64,000 bases of DNA from a virus, in the IMG/VR virus record IMGVR_UViG_3300032214_001462, positions 1 to 64,000 of that record; one strand, written 5' to 3'. Below, piece after piece: positions 7,809 through 14,909 of the stretch (the stretch's first letter is position 1; each line of letters opens with the position of its first letter). The notes beneath the pieces are model-generated. The model made no database searches, was not told the origin of the DNA, and saw nothing but the letters and a program-made list of their open reading frames with translations. The position numbers were made by a program, and so were the translations under genes.

Positions 7809-9671
7809 TTAGTGGGTTTGTGACCAGTTGGATCCTACACGAGAATCGCCTTCAATCTCGCATTGAAACCCAAAGAATTTCTGGGCTTGCGGAAAGGCAA
7901 GCATAGCTTGATCACGAATCGCCTCAGTGTATTGAGGCTTACAAACTAGTTGAACTTCGTCATGAACCATCAACACTTGTTCCCAGTTTTGGCCATGGGG
8001 CAGCTTGAGTGCTGATTCAATATTGTTATGAATGTTAATAACAACTTGCTTCATAAGGATTGCACCTGCTGATTGCAACAATACATTCAATCCTTTGAAA
8101 GAAGATCTGCAATGCAAGATACGTTTATCTAAGCCAATTAAATAACCTCTATGCGAAATATTATTTTCAATTTGTTCTTTTAATTTCTTCAATGCAGGCA
8201 CTCCCTTCATGAATGAATTAATTGCAGTTCTTCCTAGCTGTCTAAGAACTTCTTCATCCTTTTCATTTGGATCAACAATTGTGCCGGCTTTTAAATGGCC
8301 AGCACCGTAGAGGACTGCATAAAGTAAACGCTTGCTAATATCCCTGGTCTCAACACCAAAACGTTCTTGGTTATACACGTGGATATCAATCTCTGGATCT
8401 GTAACAACACTTGCGTATTCACCTCGATCCCAGAAAGCCAAGTAACCAGCAAGGCAACGCAACTCTAGTGCTTTGGCATCAATGCCAATCATCTCCCATC
8501 CTTGTGGTGCATGAAACAACGAGCGGCATTCTTTGCCATAAGGTGAATAGCCTGCTGGAACCTGGCCCATATTTGGGTACTTGTGAGCACAACGACCAGT
8601 GATGCAGCCAGAAGTAACAACGTCACCGTGCATTCGACCAGTATCATTGTTAACCAACTTGAGCCAAGAGTTGTTTCCATCTGCGATTTGGCCAAGACGT
8701 TTTTTGATTAGCATGTATTCTGCCAGAGGTTTTGCCTCAGGGAAAGGCAGTTGCTCTAGTACTTCATCATTAAGAATTGGATTTCCTTTCTCAGTTGTTT
8801 TTTCTGGTTGCCATCCGTACTTAACCTTAAGTCGATCAACAATTTGGTCACGAGATCCAGGATTGAATTCTTCGTATCGTACTTTTTCAAATGGTACTCC
8901 TTTGATGTAGCCACGATTTTTATTGTTGACTCTTGGTACAAACCAGGTGCGATGTTCAATTGGTGGAAATATTTCTTTTAGATGTGCTTCAAGTCCTGTT
9001 TGTTTTGTTCGTAGATCATCCACGAGATCAAGACATGCATCCACATCAAAAGGAATACCTGCCCTAATTTGTTTGTTAATCGCAAGAGCAAAGTCGTGTT
9101 CAAGTTTAAGAGCTGATTCGGAATAGTTTTGATTGACGATATGTTCCCAAAGCTTTTTTGTAACTGCAACGTCTTGCTTGCAGTAGTCAAGCATCTCTTG
9201 AGAATATTCTGAGAAGTCCTTGAAGTCGATCTTATGGTCGGCCAATCTCCATCCCCACGCCTTAAGCGATGCGGATCCACGCAGGTTCGGTGGAACCTCC
9301 GGATATTGTTCGATGTCAAGGTCATAGAGTTTTTCCTTAGGCCAAATCAATCGTGTGCAGATGAGTGTGTCAATGATGCGTGTTTTGCAGTCAAATGAAT
9401 GCAGCTTTTGCAGAACAGGACAGTCATAGAAACAAATGTTATGGCCAATCAAAACATCAGCGGTTGCCAGATGAGCAATAGCGTTAGCAATGCTGTCAGG
9501 CCCATAGCTAAAAGTTTGATTGGCTGTGATGTCATGGATGACTAGGCAATGGATTTTAGTGACCTTGTCATAGAGACCATCTGATTCAAGGTCAAATACT
9601 AGGTACCGATCATTTACGGAACCTGGCTTCAGTTTGAATTGAGAGTTCTTTACAGGCAAGGTCTTCGTCAT
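7809..9671 (-). CDS. polA: DNA polymerase I, T7-like family A
   Basis: 620 residues. The N-terminal 3'-5' exonuclease shows LVFDLESDGL (ExoI DxE), IGHNICFYDCP (ExoII) and YCKQDVAVT (ExoIII). The polymerase part has motif A in IGIDAKALELRCLAGYL, motif B region KRLLYAVLYGAGH, and motif C VHDEVQ near residue 560. The motif A sequence is close to T7 gp5 rather than to bacterial Pol I, and there is no 5'-3' exonuclease domain. It is the replicative polymerase of the phage. The first 62 nt overlap the small upstream gene. ATG at 9671 is preceded by AACAACA and no clear Shine-Dalgarno. Confidence 0.95.
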   Translation of the reverse strand: MTKTLPVKNSQFKLKPGSVNDRYLVFDLESDGLYDKVTKIHCLVIHDITANQTFSYGPDSIANAIAHLATADVLIGHNICFYDCPVLQKLHSFDCKTRIIDTLICTRLIWPKEKLYDLDIEQYPEVPPNLRGSASLKAWGWRLADHKIDFKDFSEYSQEMLDYCKQDVAVTKKLWEHIVNQNYSESALKLEHDFALAINKQIRAGIPFDVDACLDLVDDLRTKQTGLEAHLKEIFPPIEHRTWFVPRVNNKNRGYIKGVPFEKVRYEEFNPGSRDQIVDRLKVKYGWQPEKTTEKGNPILNDEVLEQLPFPEAKPLAEYMLIKKRLGQIADGNNSWLKLVNNDTGRMHGDVVTSGCITGRCAHKYPNMGQVPAGYSPYGKECRSLFHAPQGWEMIGIDAKALELRCLAGYLAFWDRGEYASVVTDPEIDIHVYNQERFGVETRDISKRLLYAVLYGAGHLKAGTIVDPNEKDEEVLRQLGRTAINSFMKGVPALKKLKEQIENNISHRGYLIGLDKRILHCRSSFKGLNVLLQSAGAILMKQVVINIHNNIESALKLPHGQNWEQVLMVHDEVQLVCKPQYTEAIRDQAMLAFPQAQKFFGFQCEIEGDSRVGSNWSQTH

Positions 9672-9843
9672 TGTTGTTAATCCAAGTCAATATCTGCTGC
9701 GCACCCGCTCGATAGGGATGAGAGAAGATCTTGTTTAAAGCTACATCTGAATCTAGCGGAATCAATTCGAATTTATTAGTCTCGCTGTTTGCAGTAATGG
9801 CATGTGGTCGGCCCCACTGCCAGCAGGAAATGATGTAACTCAT
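9610..9843 (-). CDS. Hypothetical protein upstream of polymerase
   Basis: 77 residues, starting MSYIISCWQWGRPHAITANS. It overlaps the polymerase gene by 62 nt in another frame, so its C-terminus is dual-coding if the frame is used to the end. A large inverted repeat lies directly before its ATG. No family recognised. Confidence 0.5.
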   Translation of the reverse strand: MSYIISCWQWGRPHAITANSETNKFELIPLDSDVALNKIFSHPYRAGAQQILTWINNNDEDLACKELSIQTEARFRK

Positions 9844-9844
9844 T

Positions 9845-9888
9845 GATCAAATAAAAGACGGATGCATATTATCCGATTTGATTTGATC
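9845..9888 (-). promoter_or_regulatory. Nested inverted repeat before the polymerase unit
   Basis: GATCAAAT at 9845-9852 pairs with ATTTGATC at 9881-9888, and inside it CGGAT pairs with ATCCG. The outer arm ends one base before the ATG at 9843. It may regulate the small gene and polymerase, either as operator or as mRNA structure over the start. Confidence 0.5.
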
Positions 9889-9905
9889 GTCAAGCAGCTA
9901 CAGAT

Positions 9906-10667
9906 TTATTTTCTGTTCTTGATGTTGTATCCAACAAATTTTCCTTCCTTCTTCCGTTGAGTAATGGCTTTCATGGCATCCGACCCAGCACGCTGGGAGC
10001 CATGGACCAAGAGTGCGAAGGGCTTATCACCTAAGCAATGGCTGTCGTCGTGATCTATTTGGAGACCACGCTCTGCCGCTTCCTCTTCTGTGTAAACAAC
10101 ATATGCCACACGCTGGAACACATCAGGATACTTGGGGATCAAGTAGTCGAGTGTGCCGCCTTGTGATGCAGTGAGATAGAAGTTAGGTGGCATGATGTCC
10201 TTAAGGTTTAGCCACATGCCAAGGGACTTGGTGTAGCTGTAGAACTTTTGATCAGGCCTACCTTGAGCGACCATGATCCAAGCACGCATGTAGTTTTCAG
10301 TCCAATAGTCACCAGACTCATGGATGCGCACAAGTTTTTTAGGTGCTTGCATCAAGAGTGATAGATCGATTAGATCACGGAGAAGCATAGCTTGGCTGCC
10401 ATTCATATGAATGGTTTCACGTAGTAGATCCCAGTTATGCCAACGAGCTTCTCTTACTGTTGGCCTGGTCTCGGCCATTGCAGCAAAGCAACGGTATTCA
10501 TCTGCGACTGTGCCAGTGAACTGAGGCAAGTCACGGATTTGACCAGTGACACGATCAGCCATGGTCTTACATACACCAGCGTGCGGACATGAATAACCAG
10601 CTGGGATATTAAAGATCAAACGATTTTTGAGTTTGCCGTTACCAGTGGAAAACTTGAGGAGTTTCAT
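9906..10667 (-). CDS. GP88-family phage protein
   Basis: 253 residues. Diagnostic stretches are FSTGNGKLKNRLIFNIPAG near the start, PHAGVCKTMADRVTG, VREARWHNWDLL, VRIHESGDYW, FYSYTKSLGMW, LTASQGGTLDYLIPK and IDHDDSHCLGDKPFALLVHG. This series matches the GP88 family (gene product 88) found in many phages and some plasmids. The conserved His, Asp and Cys residues suggest a metal-dependent enzyme, but the reaction is not established. Family A copy 4 and a CAACTCAACTC spacer precede the ATG. Confidence 0.85.
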   Translation of the reverse strand: MKLLKFSTGNGKLKNRLIFNIPAGYSCPHAGVCKTMADRVTGQIRDLPQFTGTVADEYRCFAAMAETRPTVREARWHNWDLLRETIHMNGSQAMLLRDLIDLSLLMQAPKKLVRIHESGDYWTENYMRAWIMVAQGRPDQKFYSYTKSLGMWLNLKDIMPPNFYLTASQGGTLDYLIPKYPDVFQRVAYVVYTEEEAAERGLQIDHDDSHCLGDKPFALLVHGSQRAGSDAMKAITQRKKEGKFVGYNIKNRK

Positions 10668-10710
10668 GGTGTTGAGTTGAGTTGAATGATAAAAAAAACT
10701 GATGAGTAGT

Positions 10711-10730
10711 TTAGGGACATGCTCAGGTCC
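10711..10730 (-). promoter_or_regulatory. Family A inverted repeat, copy 4, with compensatory stem
   Basis: Minus-strand reading: GGAC-CTGAGCAT-GTCC followed by CTAAACT. The loop matches copy 5 exactly, but the stem is GGAC/GTCC where the others have CGTC/GACG. Both arms changed together, so pairing is under selection. The start codon it serves is at 10667. Confidence 0.65.
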
Positions 10731-10733
10731 ATC

Positions 10734-10747
10734 TTCCCGTTCGGGAA
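10734..10747. terminator. Short palindrome, possible terminator
   Basis: TTCCCG-TT-CGGGAA is a perfect inverted repeat just after the stop of the GC-rich cassette (10763). There is no T tract directly after it; the nearest T run is about 40 nt further. It may end the cassette transcript or stabilise its 3' end. Confidence 0.4.
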
Positions 10748-10762
10748 TGCTAGTGGGTCTGA

Positions 10763-11233
10763 CTACTGGGCTTCAAGCTCATCAGCAATAGCGAGCAAGC
10801 GGTTCTTAACACCAAGCAGCGCCCAGTGCTCTTCTGGCGTCTGAGCTTTAATTGGTACTGGCACCACCTGATCCGCAGCGGCGCGAAGGGCGGCGGCGGC
10901 TATCTGTCGAGCTTCGTTGAGGCAATCTTCTGGGCCATAGGCGCTGCTGTTGTTGGCGGCATCCAGCACCGCCTGCGCGGCGGGGGAGAGGGGTGCGGTC
11001 ATTGGTGGCCCCCAGCGGGTCAAGGCTTCCGCAATCGCGTTCTCAAAACCAACTTCAGATCCTTCGCCCATGTGGCGATAGAACAACTCGGTCACATCAC
11101 TGTCCCTCGGCCTCTCCCCCGTCTCGGCCAGCAGTGCGCGGGCACGTTCCAGTAAGTCATGGTGCTTCATATCCACTGCGTAGGTGTTAAAGGCAGCGTG
11201 AAGCTCAGCGCACAGTGCTCGGAAGTCAGTCAT
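10763..11233 (-). CDS. Picocyanobacterial-type hypothetical protein, GC-rich cassette gene 3
   Basis: 156 residues, Ala- and Leu-rich, helical, with PLSPAAQAVLDAANN and an ALRAAADQVVP stretch that reads like host chromosomal open reading frames of marine and freshwater Synechococcus. The base composition is clearly richer in G and C than the neighbours. It overlaps the preceding cassette gene by 8 nt. Function unknown; recent acquisition from a host or co-infecting phage is inferred from composition. Confidence 0.65.
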   Translation of the reverse strand: MTDFRALCAELHAAFNTYAVDMKHHDLLERARALLAETGERPRDSDVTELFYRHMGEGSEVGFENAIAEALTRWGPPMTAPLSPAAQAVLDAANNSSAYGPEDCLNEARQIAAAALRAAADQVVPVPIKAQTPEEHWALLGVKNRLLAIADELEAQ

Positions 11234-11753
11234 CGAGTTGCTCCAGTGCGCGGCGGATGGTGTCGGAGTTGCAAGTTCCCATGTTCTCCAATGCGTCTAA
11301 TTCACTGAGTGCACGCTCCTTCAAGCTCGGCGGCTTGGGGCGGCGGACTTCCTCCTCCCAGTTGATAACCTCATCGTCTCGGCCAATAGCGCGGGCTACC
11401 TGATCCACCAGCGAACTATCAACTTGGTTTGAAGTAGAAGTTAGCGTCATACCAACCCTGAAGTTGGGCGTCAGCAATGCCTGTAACTCCGCCTGTTGCT
11501 TTGCAGTAAGTTTCAAAGGCTTGCTGATCTGGTAGATCTTTGATGTTTGGCGTTCAGCAGCTTCCAGAGATTCAACCCGACTACACAAAGCCAAAATGTT
11601 TGCATGGGTTTCGACGATGTGCTTGTGAGCTGCATCTTCTAGCACCTTTACCCTGGCGCGGAGTTCAAGGATGCAGGCTTGAGCGTGGCCGTCCCGACGA
11701 GCCCAATGCTCCGTGTCGGCCCATTGCTCGGGCGTTGCTGTGTGGTCAGTCAT
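11226..11753 (-). CDS. Picocyanobacterial-type hypothetical protein, GC-rich cassette gene 2
   Basis: 175 residues. The N-terminal half is a coiled-coil-like helix. The C-terminus has RRPKPPSLKERALSELDAL and ends IRRALEQLDD. That tail is repeated in the next gene upstream, so the two are paralogues or share a domain. The tail is familiar from hypothetical proteins of Synechococcus/Cyanobium and their phages. Overlaps both neighbours by 8 nt, indicating a coupled operon. Function unknown. Confidence 0.65.
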   Translation of the reverse strand: MTDHTATPEQWADTEHWARRDGHAQACILELRARVKVLEDAAHKHIVETHANILALCSRVESLEAAERQTSKIYQISKPLKLTAKQQAELQALLTPNFRVGMTLTSTSNQVDSSLVDQVARAIGRDDEVINWEEEVRRPKPPSLKERALSELDALENMGTCNSDTIRRALEQLDD

Positions 11754-12072
11754 CGAGGGCCTCCAGTGCGCGGCGGAGAAGGGTCAGATCGCATTGCAGA
11801 TCCCAACGCTTTTCCAAACCAGTTACTACTTCTAGCGCCTGCTCCTTCAAGCTCGGCGGCTTGGGGCGGCGGGCGGCGGTAAGAAACTCTCTGGCGTTGG
11901 AGTCACTCAACTCCAAGAGTTTGCAGCAAGCCTCCAGCTCCTGATCAGATCCCCAGCGGGCGGCTTGGGTGGCGATGTAGTCGTAGTAAGGGCCGAGCTG
12001 ATTATCCGCTTCTCTGTACCACTGCTGCACCAGCTCAGGCGGCGGAGTAATCGGGTGGTTGTTGTCAGTCAT
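11746..12072 (-). CDS. Picocyanobacterial-type hypothetical protein, GC-rich cassette gene 1
   Basis: 108 residues. The N-terminus has ITPPPELVQQWYREA, then YIATQAARWGSDQELEACC, and the C-terminus RRPKPPSLKEQALEVV ending LRRALEALDD. This motif order is typical of a widespread but uncharacterised picocyanobacterial and cyanophage protein. It leads the GC-rich three-gene cassette. Unlike most early genes here it has GAAGAG-type purines before the ATG rather than a CAACTC spacer. Confidence 0.7.
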   Translation of the reverse strand: MTDNNHPITPPPELVQQWYREADNQLGPYYDYIATQAARWGSDQELEACCKLLELSDSNAREFLTAARRPKPPSLKEQALEVVTGLEKRWDLQCDLTLLRRALEALDD

Positions 12073-12175
12073 GAGGAAGAGAAGTGTGTAGAACTAATTG
12101 GTGGTTGTGTTACAGGATGAACGACATCATATACATGAAGCGTCATATACTTTCCGTATAAACCGCTACAGAATA

Positions 12176-12328
12176 ATGACGCTTACATACCGTGGTGTCA
12201 AGTACGAGCAAGAGGATCGTGCTAAGGCAGACAAGGCCTGGTGGAACTTAGCCCATCGTCCATGGCTACGTCTGACGTACCGTAACATCCGCTACAATCC
12301 TTATCTTACTGGAGGTCAAATCAAATGA
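12176..12328 (+). CDS. DUF4278 protein
   Basis: 50 residues. Starts MTLTYRGVKYEQ and repeats the motif as LTYRNIRYNP near the C-terminus. The TYRG-x-x-Y signature is that of DUF4278, a family of small cyanobacterial proteins also carried by cyanophages, without an established function. The frame extends upstream to 12098 but the ATG at 12176 fits the family start. It is on the plus strand against the trend of this arm and overlaps the next gene by four bases. Confidence 0.75.
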   Translation: MTLTYRGVKYEQEDRAKADKAWWNLAHRPWLRLTYRNIRYNPYLTGGQIK

Positions 12329-12441
12329 ACAAAGCATTGATTGTTTACCTGGTAAACCAGAAAAAGAAAGTGGCACGCAAGGATATGGAATCCAAGCATG
12401 CCATCAAAGAGCTAGAAAAACAAACAACCGCGACCTTCTGA
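12325..12441 (+). CDS. 38-residue basic protein
   Basis: Starts with a short hydrophobic stretch, MNKALIVYLV, then a Lys-rich helix, KKKVARKDMESKHAIKEL. GGAGGT lies 8 nt before the ATG, one of the best Shine-Dalgarno sites in this arm, and the ATG overlaps the stop of the DUF4278 gene. Function unknown. Both genes end at the shared terminator just downstream. Confidence 0.6.
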   Translation: MNKALIVYLVNQKKKVARKDMESKHAIKELEKQTTATF

Positions 12442-12459
12442 TCGCCATTGTTGAACCTG

Positions 12460-12485
12460 ATCCCCTGGCTTATCAGCTGGGGGAT
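12460..12485. terminator. Convergent hairpin terminator
   Basis: ATCCCCTGGC-TTATCA-GCTGGGGGAT forms a 10-bp stem with two G-U type pairs. It lies between the plus-strand pair and the minus-strand thyX gene, whose stop codon falls inside the hairpin loop. T tracts are weak on both sides. Confidence 0.6.
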
Positions 12486-13120
12486 TCTGTTTGGAAGGCA
12501 GCTTCTCCAATGATGGGGAACTGTTCGCAAAAGATTCGTTTGATTTCTCTGGCAATTTGTTGGTGTTCAAGTTGTGTTGATTCATGACAACGTAAGTCTA
12601 GGTAGTGAACCCACGACCTAATTGTACCGTTCATGAAGAGACGAGTTTGTGTCGATAGCGGCAGAATGGAGCGAGCACATTCTTTTGCTACACCATTACT
12701 AACCATCTCACGATAGAGATGCTCAGAGTTTTCATAGAGTTCACTGATTCTCCTGTAGTAATTGCTTACTAAATCAGGAGATAGATCATCAATACTGTTC
12801 TGCCTATTCTTGTGATCCTGCCTACGCAGATGTGGAATTACAGCAGAGCCAAGTTCATTGGTATCTGCATAGCGTTGACTAAACTCTTGGAATGAGAATG
12901 AACGATGGCGAATAATCTGCGCAGATATTGCGCGTGTTGTTTCAATTTCAACACAAAGATTAGCCATCTCGTAAGGGCTCCAGTGTTTGTGCTTAATGAG
13001 ATAACGCAACAACCGTGGAGCAGTGTCCATGTTGTCTTGGTTTTTTGGAGCTGATACACGAGCCATGCGTGTGATCATCTCTTCTGCATTGGGCGTTGCC
13101 CAAACCAACTGGACACTCAT
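12473..13120 (-). CDS. thyX: Flavin-dependent thymidylate synthase ThyX
   Basis: 215 residues. The ThyX signature RHRxxSxxxxSxRY is present as RHRSFSFQEFSQRY (about residues 75-88). Near the end, RSWVHYLDLRCHESTQLEHQ supplies the conserved Arg and His/Glu residues of the substrate and FAD sites. The enzyme makes dTMP from dUMP with methylene-tetrahydrofolate and FAD/NADPH. The start at 13120 is one base after the upstream stop; an earlier ATG at 13138 would overlap it. With dCTP deaminase at 53.2 kb it forms a dCTP to dUTP to dTMP supply route, with dUTPase not seen here. Confidence 0.92.
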   Translation of the reverse strand: MSVQLVWATPNAEEMITRMARVSAPKNQDNMDTAPRLLRYLIKHKHWSPYEMANLCVEIETTRAISAQIIRHRSFSFQEFSQRYADTNELGSAVIPHLRRQDHKNRQNSIDDLSPDLVSNYYRRISELYENSEHLYREMVSNGVAKECARSILPLSTQTRLFMNGTIRSWVHYLDLRCHESTQLEHQQIAREIKRIFCEQFPIIGEAAFQTESPS

Positions 13121-13121
13121 C

Positions 13122-13421
13122 TCATTCACCAGGGACAATAAATTCTTTCATCAGACGCTCAAGCTCTGATGCAGGACAGATACGCATCGTAGCGTGTTCT
13201 GTTGGTGAAGACAGATGATCCCACTGGATCACTAAGAACTTTTGCTTACGGCCAAGGCTGTTTGGTTTTTCAACAATGTCTAGTACATTGCCGTATCGCT
13301 GGGTGCGGTATTGCTGAATACGTTCTTTGACTTCATTACGGATAGCAAAGATCCCATGAGTCTTGGGACGTTCAGCAACACGATCACCAACGGTGTAAGT
13401 GAATTGACGTTTAGTTGGCAT
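13122..13421 (-). CDS. Conserved cyanophage-type hypothetical protein
   Basis: 99 residues, starting MPTKRQFTYTVGDRVAERPK. The beta-rich pattern with YGNVLDIVEK and FLVIQWDH suggests a small KOW- or Tudor-like barrel. Related proteins occur in cyanophages without assigned function. A longer frame to 13484 exists, but this ATG overlaps the upstream gene by only 11 nt and fits the conserved start. Confidence 0.6.
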   Translation of the reverse strand: MPTKRQFTYTVGDRVAERPKTHGIFAIRNEVKERIQQYRTQRYGNVLDIVEKPNSLGRKQKFLVIQWDHLSSPTEHATMRICPASELERLMKEFIVPGE

Positions 13422-13770
13422 AGTGATTGCAGTCGAATGAATCAGCTGTGTGGTACTCAGGGAAATCAAATGAGCAGTTGTCATTGATGTTATGAGAACA
13501 AGTCAAGCACTTGATCTCAGGTAGTCTGTCTTCTATTTGATCAACAACACTAGTGCCCATTAGCTTAGATAGTTGTTGATGCAAATGAAGTAGATGTTCG
13601 TACTGTGCATAGGCTTCGGATGAGATTTCATATGTTGTGAAGCGATGTTTACAGTCTTCACATTCTTTACGGCGCCGCTGTCCATGTTGTGCTTTCTTGG
13701 ATTCAAGCACACGAACAGCGGACTTACCGCATTGAGGACAATCAGGGAGCTTGAGTTTCTGGAACCCCAT
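13411..13770 (-). CDS. NrdR-like zinc-ribbon protein
   Basis: 119 residues. The N-terminus has CPQCGKSAVRVLES and then RRRKECEDCKHRFTTYE, the zinc-ribbon pattern of the ribonucleotide reductase repressor NrdR. The ATP-cone domain of true NrdR (about 150 residues) is absent; instead there is a helical segment and a second Cys cluster, CLTCSHNINDNC. It may bind DNA or act on host nrd genes, but without the cone it cannot sense nucleotides in the known way. No ribonucleotide reductase is visible in this window. Confidence 0.6.
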   Translation of the reverse strand: MGFQKLKLPDCPQCGKSAVRVLESKKAQHGQRRRKECEDCKHRFTTYEISSEAYAQYEHLLHLHQQLSKLMGTSVVDQIEDRLPEIKCLTCSHNINDNCSFDFPEYHTADSFDCNHYAN

Positions 13771-14065
13771 CTTCTTTAGATAAGTTCAATGAGTTGAGTA
13801 GTTCAAGACAATTAACTGAACCCATGATTTTAAATGAATCAATAATTAATTCTTCCTTGAAATCAGGAAGTTCATAGTATGCAAATAAGATGGCTTCTGC
13901 TTTATCGAAGTCATCATAAGAGCCTGTTAGTTTTTCAATAACAGAGCCAGGCATGTTGTCAACAAGACAGGTAATAATTGATTGTCTGACTTGTTCCCAA
14001 CAATGATCAGGAACTAGATAAATTGTTTTAGCAACAAGATCAAGGTCAACGTAGTCTTGTGTCAT
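13742..14065 (-). CDS. Hypothetical protein
   Basis: 107 residues, acidic and helical, starting MTQDYVDLDLVAKTIYLVP. Its last 29 nt overlap the zinc-ribbon gene. An intrinsic terminator lies 9 nt before its ATG, so expression would depend on readthrough or processing. No family recognised. Confidence 0.5.
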   Translation of the reverse strand: MTQDYVDLDLVAKTIYLVPDHCWEQVRQSIITCLVDNMPGSVIEKLTGSYDDFDKAEAILFAYYELPDFKEELIIDSFKIMGSVNCLELLNSLNLSKEDGVPETQAP

Positions 14066-14074
14066 ATAGAAAGA

Positions 14075-14092
14075 CCCCCGCCAATGCAGGGG
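14075..14092 (-). terminator. Intrinsic terminator
   Basis: Minus-strand CCCCTGC-ATTG-GCGGGGG (one T-G pair) followed by TCTTTCTAT. It ends the 14113-14475 gene, and its T-rich tail runs into the next start codon at 14065. Confidence 0.65.
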
Positions 14093-14112
14093 CCGAACAT
14101 TCCGGTAGTACC

Positions 14113-14475
14113 TTAGACAGCTGTAGCTTCTGTGTCAATGAGCTTGTCATAAAGACCAGCATCCTTGAGCCGCTCAAGCATGCCACACATCATGGTTGCG
14201 TGGGCTTGAGTGGTCTCCATGAAGTGACGTGCACGTTCAGCTGAGATCACATGAACGTTGCCGTTAGGTTCGACATACTTCCATGAGCCATCAGGCTGAG
14301 GATCACCCTGGAGCGCAAGCTTCTCAGAGTTACGGACGTAACGTAGCTCAAGGTTATGATGATCCTTAAGGCCATCACCATCCGTCCATGTAGCACCGAT
14401 GTTGTAGCGCTTCTCATCATCAGAGTATGCATGGAACTCAGGGATGAGAGATTTGAAAGCAGAAAGGAATTGCAT
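14113..14475 (-). CDS. Hypothetical protein
   Basis: 120 residues. The N-terminal half is beta-rich (NIGATWTDGDGLKDHHNLEL); the C-terminal half is helical with Met-rich HATMMCGMLERL. Preceded by a family B element and a CAATTCAAAACA spacer. No family recognised. Confidence 0.55.
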   Translation of the reverse strand: MQFLSAFKSLIPEFHAYSDDEKRYNIGATWTDGDGLKDHHNLELRYVRNSEKLALQGDPQPDGSWKYVEPNGNVHVISAERARHFMETTQAHATMMCGMLERLKDAGLYDKLIDTEATAV

Positions 14476-14506
14476 TGTTTTGAATTGAGTGTGGGTTGGT
14501 AGCCGA

Positions 14507-14534
14507 CTGGGACTTACACCTTATGGATGCCCAG
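14507..14534 (-). promoter_or_regulatory. Family B inverted repeat, copy 1
   Basis: Minus-strand stem CTGGG/CCCAG encloses CATCCATAAGGTGTAAGT. Copy 2 at 17.15 kb has nearly the same loop but a different, still complementary stem. Inside the loop CC-ATAA-GG can form a second small hairpin. Located 32 nt before the ATG at 14475. Confidence 0.6.
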
Positions 14535-14586
14535 TTATGTGTGTCACATATTTATTGCTTGGCTCATAGTTAAGTAAAGAAAAGAC

Positions 14587-14660
14587 TGCCTGCTGACGGA
14601 TTCGAACCGACACTGAACGAGGCTTAAACTCGTCGCCTCTACCAGTTGGGCTAAGCAGGC
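14587..14660 (-). tRNA. tRNA-Leu (anticodon UAA), short variable arm
   Basis: Acceptor GCCTGCT pairs with AGCAGGC. The D arm is GCC/GGC with AACTGGTAGA; the anticodon stem is ACGAG/CTCGT around TTTAAGC, giving anticodon TAA. The T arm is GTCGG/CCGTC around TTCGAAT, with one T-T mismatch. No CCA is encoded. Decoding UUA would suit an AT-richer phage in a GC-richer host. The variable region has only five bases, unlike the long arm of bacterial tRNA-Leu. The upstream gene's stop codon lies inside the acceptor. Confidence 0.8.
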
Positions 14661-14860
14661 TCGCTTGGACTTACGTCAATTGCATCTGACTGCCAAGTGT
14701 GATCTTGAGGCAGGACTTCCATTCCGTAAGTCCAGCTATCGTAGTCTTCTTCGTTGCGGGGATCGTCTTCAATCAAGATGTACTGTGGTGAATTGTCATG
14801 AATGTAATCGCCGAGATTAGCTAGTGCCATGGCAAGCAACTGCTCATCGGTATGGTCCAT
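14651..14860 (-). CDS. Small acidic protein overlapping the tRNA
   Basis: 69 residues, very acidic (IEDDPRNEEDYDSW). Its last four codons, including the TAG stop, are formed by the first ten bases of the tRNA. RNase P cleavage at the tRNA 5' end would therefore remove the stop codon from the mRNA. No family recognised. Confidence 0.5.
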   Translation of the reverse strand: MDHTDEQLLAMALANLGDYIHDNSPQYILIEDDPRNEEDYDSWTYGMEVLPQDHTWQSDAIDVSPSEPA

Positions 14861-14909
14861 GGTTAAAGAGGCATCCCATTTACGAGGATAGGATGCCCCT
14901 GCTGTGGCT

